A stretch of DNA of 8,008 nucleotides from Ktedonobacter sp. (GTDB lineage Bacteria; Chloroflexota; Ktedonobacteria; Ktedonobacterales; Ktedonobacteraceae). A program made the translations under genes and the position numbers. The notes under the pieces are model-generated. The model did not search any database. It was not told the DNA's origin and saw only the letters and a list, made by a program, of their open reading frames with translations. The DNA is taken from the NCBI GenBank assembly GCA_003450555.1, contig DMFQ01000343.1, forward strand, positions 1 to 8,008. Direction: 5' to 3'. Shown one piece after another: positions 4,393-8,008 of this stretch (position 1 is the stretch's first letter; each line of letters starts with the position of its first letter).

Positions 4393-6336
4393 ATGGAGCA
4401 CACATTCCTTGAACAATTGCGAAAACGTCCATTGCTCTGCGATGGAGCCATGGGATCTCTGTTATATGCGCGAGGCATAACCTATGAACAGTGCTTTGAT
4501 GAACTCAATCTGATACAACCTGAACTCATCGAAAGTATACATAGTGAATACATTAGCGCAGGAGCACAGATCATTGAAACTAATACTTTTGGGGCGAACC
4601 ATGCAAAGTTGGAAACCTATAATCTGGAGGAACGCGTTCGTGAGATCAATATTCGTGCGGTGAAGCTAGCTCGCGAGGCTCGCGAGATATCAGGTCAACC
4701 TGTTTTTATCGCTGGTGCTGTAGGACCAAGTGGGCGACCGCTCCAGGCACCTGATGAACAGAGATTGAGTGAGTTACGCACGATCTTTCGCGAACAAATT
4801 GATGCATTACTTGTGGGTGGTGTCGACCTGCTCATGTTAGAAACGTTCTCAAGTCTAGCAGAACTGCGTCAGGCTGTGCTGGCGGCACAAGATGTTGGTG
4901 GTCTACCTATTGTTGCTCAAATGAGTTTCTACGAGGATGGGCATACACTCTCAGGACAATCGGCAGCCAGAGTAGCCGCGGTTCTCAATGACATGGGCGT
5001 TGATGTGATGGGAGCCAACTGCAGCGTGGGACCAGCAGCGACACTTGATGTCTTACAAGAAATGATTGCTGCGGATGAGCAGTTTGGTGATAACAAAAGG
5101 GCCGTTCCTCAGATGTTTTCAGCGCAGCCAAACGCGGGTCTGCCTACACGTATCGGCAATCGCTTCTTTTATATGGCTACTCCTGATTACTTTGCAGATT
5201 ATACGGTGCGTTTTGCCAGGGCAGGTGTACAACTGATCGGGGGATGTTGCGGCACGACCCCTCGTCATATTGGCGCAATGCGTAAAGCGTTGGATGGTGT
5301 ATACGGTGCTGCTACCTCGTTCATACCCAACACTTCCAGGGAAAGCCAGCAGGCAAAACCGATTGAAATCACCAATGGCAAAGCAACTATTGCGGGTCTG
5401 ATCGAAGAAGAGGTCATCTTACCACAGCAAGGCACGAAGACACGGCTACAAGAAAAGCTGGAGGCGCGAGAGTTCGTTGTCAGCGTAGAACTTGATCCAC
5501 CCAAGGGATTAAACCCGGCCAAAATTCTTGAGGGTGCGGCATTGCTGCAAAAGGTCGGCGTCGACTTTTTCAATATTGCCGATAGCCCTATGGCACGCGT
5601 GCGTATGGGCTGTATAGCAATGGCGCGCTTGATCCAGGACCATCTCGGCATAGAAACGATAATCCACTTTACAACGCGAGATCGTAATTTGATGGCGCTT
5701 CAATCAGAACTTCTCGGTGCGCATGCCCTTGGCATACGTAATATCCTATCCTTGACAGGTGATCCACTACGGGTGGGCGATTATCCAAACACAACCGGAG
5801 TATGGGATGTGGATTCTATCGGATTGATACGGGTGTTGCGCGGGATGAACGAAGGGCACGACGCAGCAGGCTCATCTATTGGAGCACAGGCCTCTTTCCA
5901 CATTGGCGCGGCATTGAATTTGAATATGACCGACGAGGAGACCGATCAAGAGATTGAAAAATACCGGCGCAAGATTGAGGCTGGCGCACATTTTATCATG
6001 ACCCAACCTATTTATGAACTGGCTCCCCTGGAGCGCTTTTTAGAACGGGCAGGCAAGCCACCTATTCCTATACTTCTTGGGTGTATTCCACTGCACAGTT
6101 CACGCCACGCTGAGTACCTCCACAATGAAGTACCAGGCATTACCATCCCTGATGATGTACGTTCGCGTATGAGGGCCGCTGGTGAGCAAGGGCATGAAGA
6201 GGGTTTGAAGCTCGCGCAAGAACTCCTTATGTCAGCACGCAGCATGATCCAGGGAGTTTATCTCATGCCATCCTACGGCCGCTATGATGTAGTAAGCAAA
6301 CTTACGAAAATGTTGCTGATGCAGCAGATAGTATAG
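4393..6336 (+). CDS. Bifunctional homocysteine S-methyltransferase / methylenetetrahydrofolate reductase
   Basis: This 647-residue protein fuses two enzymes of methionine synthesis, in the arrangement of Bacillus YitJ. The N-terminal barrel (about 10-303) is a Zn-dependent homocysteine methyltransferase: CDGAMGSLL (16-24), ETNTFGAN (62-69), GANC with Cys210, and GGCCGTTPRH with Cys285 and Cys286 supplying the three zinc ligands. A linker (about 304-355) leads to the MTHFR barrel (about 358-640): FVVSVELDPP with the proton-relay Glu366, FNIADSP (393-399), LTGDP with Asp457, and MTQPIY (536-541). The reductase half makes methyl-THF from methylene-THF with FAD, and the other half transfers a methyl group to homocysteine. 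No cobalamin-binding or pterin-binding domain of the MetH type is present, so the methyl donor of the first half cannot be named from sequence. The start is the only ATG placed correctly ahead of the barrel; its ribosome-binding site (AGGTAGGG, 4373-4380, 12 bases away) is weak. It has its own upstream region and is not in an operon with a flanking gene. Confidence 0.93.
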   Translation: MEHTFLEQLRKRPLLCDGAMGSLLYARGITYEQCFDELNLIQPELIESIHSEYISAGAQIIETNTFGANHAKLETYNLEERVREINIRAVKLAREAREISGQPVFIAGAVGPSGRPLQAPDEQRLSELRTIFREQIDALLVGGVDLLMLETFSSLAELRQAVLAAQDVGGLPIVAQMSFYEDGHTLSGQSAARVAAVLNDMGVDVMGANCSVGPAATLDVLQEMIAADEQFGDNKRAVPQMFSAQPNAGLPTRIGNRFFYMATPDYFADYTVRFARAGVQLIGGCCGTTPRHIGAMRKALDGVYGAATSFIPNTSRESQQAKPIEITNGKATIAGLIEEEVILPQQGTKTRLQEKLEAREFVVSVELDPPKGLNPAKILEGAALLQKVGVDFFNIADSPMARVRMGCIAMARLIQDHLGIETIIHFTTRDRNLMALQSELLGAHALGIRNILSLTGDPLRVGDYPNTTGVWDVDSIGLIRVLRGMNEGHDAAGSSIGAQASFHIGAALNLNMTDEETDQEIEKYRRKIEAGAHFIMTQPIYELAPLERFLERAGKPPIPILLGCIPLHSSRHAEYLHNEVPGITIPDDVRSRMRAAGEQGHEEGLKLAQELLMSARSMIQGVYLMPSYGRYDVVSKLTKMLLMQQIV

Positions 6337-6357
6337 CAGCACGAACATGCACGAATA
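6337..6357. other. Convergent junction without visible terminator
   Basis: Only 21 bases separate the stop codon of the plus-strand methionine-synthesis gene from that of the minus-strand thioredoxin-fold gene. I find no GC-rich stem followed by a T-run on either strand here. Transcripts may overlap at their 3' ends, or termination may be factor-dependent. Confidence 0.5.
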
Positions 6358-7977
6358 TTAGAGCCACTTTTTCTCGATCGCCTGAACAACGACACATGCA
6401 TAGGCTGCTCCCTGAATACCCGTGCGGCGATACTTATCCAGGCAGCCTGATAGCACAAGCAAACCTGTTTCCTTCAGATTCTGGCGTCCACTATAGACTG
6501 ACATCCGCAATAAACACTCAGCAGCTATGGCATTCTCAACCAGAGGTTGCTCACGTGAAGCCAGGCGCCCTTCAGCCTCGGGATTTTCGGGATAGTCATA
6601 AAACAGACCGCTCTGCTCATCCAGCAGTTCTTCACAGGCAAAGTGCATCAAGGCAATGGCCATTTCCAGGTAGGCTTTACGCTCGTAAATATCATACGCA
6701 TCAAGTAAAGCGCGAGTCATCCAGACCTGGTCCGCTAACTGCCATGGAAGTTCAGGGTAACTATTGAGCATGTAGTGATACATACTACCACTTCGATGAA
6801 CCATGTGTTCGCACAACCAATCCAAAGCACGAATAGCCATGGTATTTAATGAAGGGGTATGCAGTATCTGTCCCCCCAGGAGATAGGAGGAGATCATACG
6901 AGCATTCCACGAGGTGTATACTGTAGTATCAACTGACGGGGCCTGGCGAGAGGCCCGTGAATAGGAGCCTGGCTCGTAATACTCTTCATCAGCACTCTGG
7001 CTACCGCTGAAGACACCCACTCTGGGTTGCCAAAGCCTTTCATTGATATATGCCAAAAGACGCCGCGCGTAGTCGTACCATTGTAATGACTGGCTGGTTT
7101 GTGCTGTTAGCAGGAGCAATCTTAGAAGAGCGGCATTTTCTTCAAGCATTTTCTCAGTGTGTGGCATGCTCCAATCACTCGCCGCAGAATAACGGTAGAA
7201 ACCGCCCTCTTCCTTGTCCCACAATCCTCCATCAAGCATTTGCTCTAACGAATAAGATACCATCTCGAGAGCATCGGGTTGGTGGTAGTGTTGCGATAGC
7301 ATGAGAAGCAACTCTAAGGCTTCTGGGTGAGGAAATTTGAGATGCGGATGAATTCTGAAACCGCCATATTCATCATCGTACAGTTCTCGCAGTACGTCTC
7401 CAGCCTTCAGAGGGAGATCGGTCAAAGCGATACGTTCTTCTTGTAAAAGCGTACGAAGACCGACAGTAGGAAGTGCCTGAGTCAGCTTATGAGTAAAGCG
7501 TCGGTCTTGCAGTTCACGCACCTGTTCAGAAATTTCATGGCGGTGTTCGCTATAGTACCGGCGAATATGTCCAAGATAATAGAGCATCTGTTTGGGAGGA
7601 ACATAAACACCACCCCACAGAATTTCTCCTTCAGGAGACAGTAGGAGAACACTAGGCCAACCATTTTGATTGTAGCGTTGATTGACATCAGGGCGGAGAT
7701 CACTATCTACACGAATAGAGACATAGTCGCGATTAAGAATGGTAATAATACTTGGTTCAGAAAGGGTGGTCTCATCCATAATATGACACCACTGACACCA
7801 GGAAGATGAAATAACTAAAAAGATTGGCTTATCCAGCTGTTCAGCTTCCTGGAATGCATCCTGTCCCCAGGATCGCCAATGTACAAGGGTAGCACGGTGA
7901 GGACGTGGAGAAAAACGGAAAAGTGTTGATGCTTGAGCAGATGACGGCAAGTCATCGGCGGCTAAATCGCCGCTCAT
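6358..7977 (-). CDS. Thioredoxin-fold (DUF255) protein with alpha/alpha six-hairpin barrel, short YyaL/SPATA20-like
   Basis: The 539-residue protein has an N-terminal thioredoxin-like domain (about 30-150) and a C-terminal six-hairpin glycosidase/epimerase-like barrel (about 175-535), the architecture of YyaL and SPATA20. Landmarks are WRSWGQDAFQEA (34-45), SSWCQWCHIM with the redox pair Cys61-Cys64, NGWPSVLLLSPEG with the cis-Pro site at 108, DEYGGFRIHPHLKFPHPEAL (202-221), GGFYRYSAASDWSMPHTEKM (258-277) and TSWNARMISSYL (355-366). Family members are usually about 650-700 residues. Here the shortening is internal: the segment normally lying between the barrel's DADEE-type motif (here SADEEYY, 328-334) and the DDK-x-LTSWN motif is almost gone, and the late PSGN motif is altered (PLVENAIAAE). 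No signal peptide or membrane segment is seen. The start is fixed by AAGGAG 8 bases upstream (7986-7991). The biochemical function of the family is unknown; a thiol-redox role is only suggested by CxxC. Its promoter lies outside the window. Confidence 0.88.
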   Translation of the reverse strand: MSGDLAADDLPSSAQASTLFRFSPRPHRATLVHWRSWGQDAFQEAEQLDKPIFLVISSSWCQWCHIMDETTLSEPSIITILNRDYVSIRVDSDLRPDVNQRYNQNGWPSVLLLSPEGEILWGGVYVPPKQMLYYLGHIRRYYSEHRHEISEQVRELQDRRFTHKLTQALPTVGLRTLLQEERIALTDLPLKAGDVLRELYDDEYGGFRIHPHLKFPHPEALELLLMLSQHYHQPDALEMVSYSLEQMLDGGLWDKEEGGFYRYSAASDWSMPHTEKMLEENAALLRLLLLTAQTSQSLQWYDYARRLLAYINERLWQPRVGVFSGSQSADEEYYEPGSYSRASRQAPSVDTTVYTSWNARMISSYLLGGQILHTPSLNTMAIRALDWLCEHMVHRSGSMYHYMLNSYPELPWQLADQVWMTRALLDAYDIYERKAYLEMAIALMHFACEELLDEQSGLFYDYPENPEAEGRLASREQPLVENAIAAECLLRMSVYSGRQNLKETGLLVLSGCLDKYRRTGIQGAAYACVVVQAIEKKWL

Positions 7978-8008
7978 AAAGCATTCTCCTTCGCTTCAAG
8001 CCAGTTTT

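Noticed and set aside
6396..6767. Plus-strand open frame inside the thioredoxin-fold gene
   Set aside because: It has no recognisable protein features and overlaps a well-supported gene on the other strand; a shadow frame.
1..8008. Defence system, mobile element, CRISPR or prophage content
   Set aside because: All five genes are recognisable metabolic, translation or redox families; no transposase, integrase, repeat array, toxin-antitoxin pair or terminal repeat is visible.

Overview
The window reads as a chromosomal stretch from a bacterium with roughly even base composition and densely packed genes. It holds five complete protein genes. The mix of an archaeal-looking serine hydroxymethyltransferase, an EF-G-2-type GTPase, a homocysteine methyltransferase/methylenetetrahydrofolate reductase fusion and a compact thioredoxin/alpha-alpha-barrel protein suggests a Chloroflexota-like bacterium, perhaps Ktedonobacteria. 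That placement is an impression from protein style only; there is no rRNA or other marker gene here. I see no tRNA, rRNA, CRISPR array, transposase or phage gene.

Layout from left to right. Positions 1-48 hold an imperfect stem-loop just past the end of ridA, cut by the window edge. On the minus strand, a SHMT gene (576-1868) is followed 35 bases later by a RidA-family gene (58-540); they form a likely two-gene operon with a well-formed promoter at 1912-1940. A 314-base divergent intergenic region (1869-2182) holds that promoter, an opposing promoter of equal quality (1988-2016) and a leader of about 160 bases for the EF-G-2-like gene (2183-4240, plus strand). A perfect 22-bp inverted repeat (4243-4288) lies right after it. 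The methionine-synthesis fusion gene (4393-6336, plus strand) follows, with its own probable promoter region. It converges, across only 21 bases, with the thioredoxin-fold/six-hairpin protein gene (6358-7977, minus strand), whose promoter lies beyond the right edge.

How the genes fit together. SHMT produces 5,10-methylene-tetrahydrofolate (or an equivalent pterin) from serine. The reductase half of the fusion protein can reduce methylene-THF to methyl-THF, and its other half methylates homocysteine to methionine, so two of the five genes cover the serine-to-methionine one-carbon route. RidA-family proteins remove reactive enamine/imine intermediates, and SHMT is a known casualty of one of them (2-aminoacrylate), which gives a rationale for the SHMT-ridA pair. 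The EF-G-2 and thioredoxin-fold proteins have no clear link to that pathway.

Most of the window is ordinary metabolism. I do not find convincing evidence of a wholly new system. The points most worth following are the SHMT-RidA pairing, the altered GTPase motifs of the EF-G paralogue, the B12-domain-free methionine synthase fusion and the shortened thioredoxin/barrel protein.
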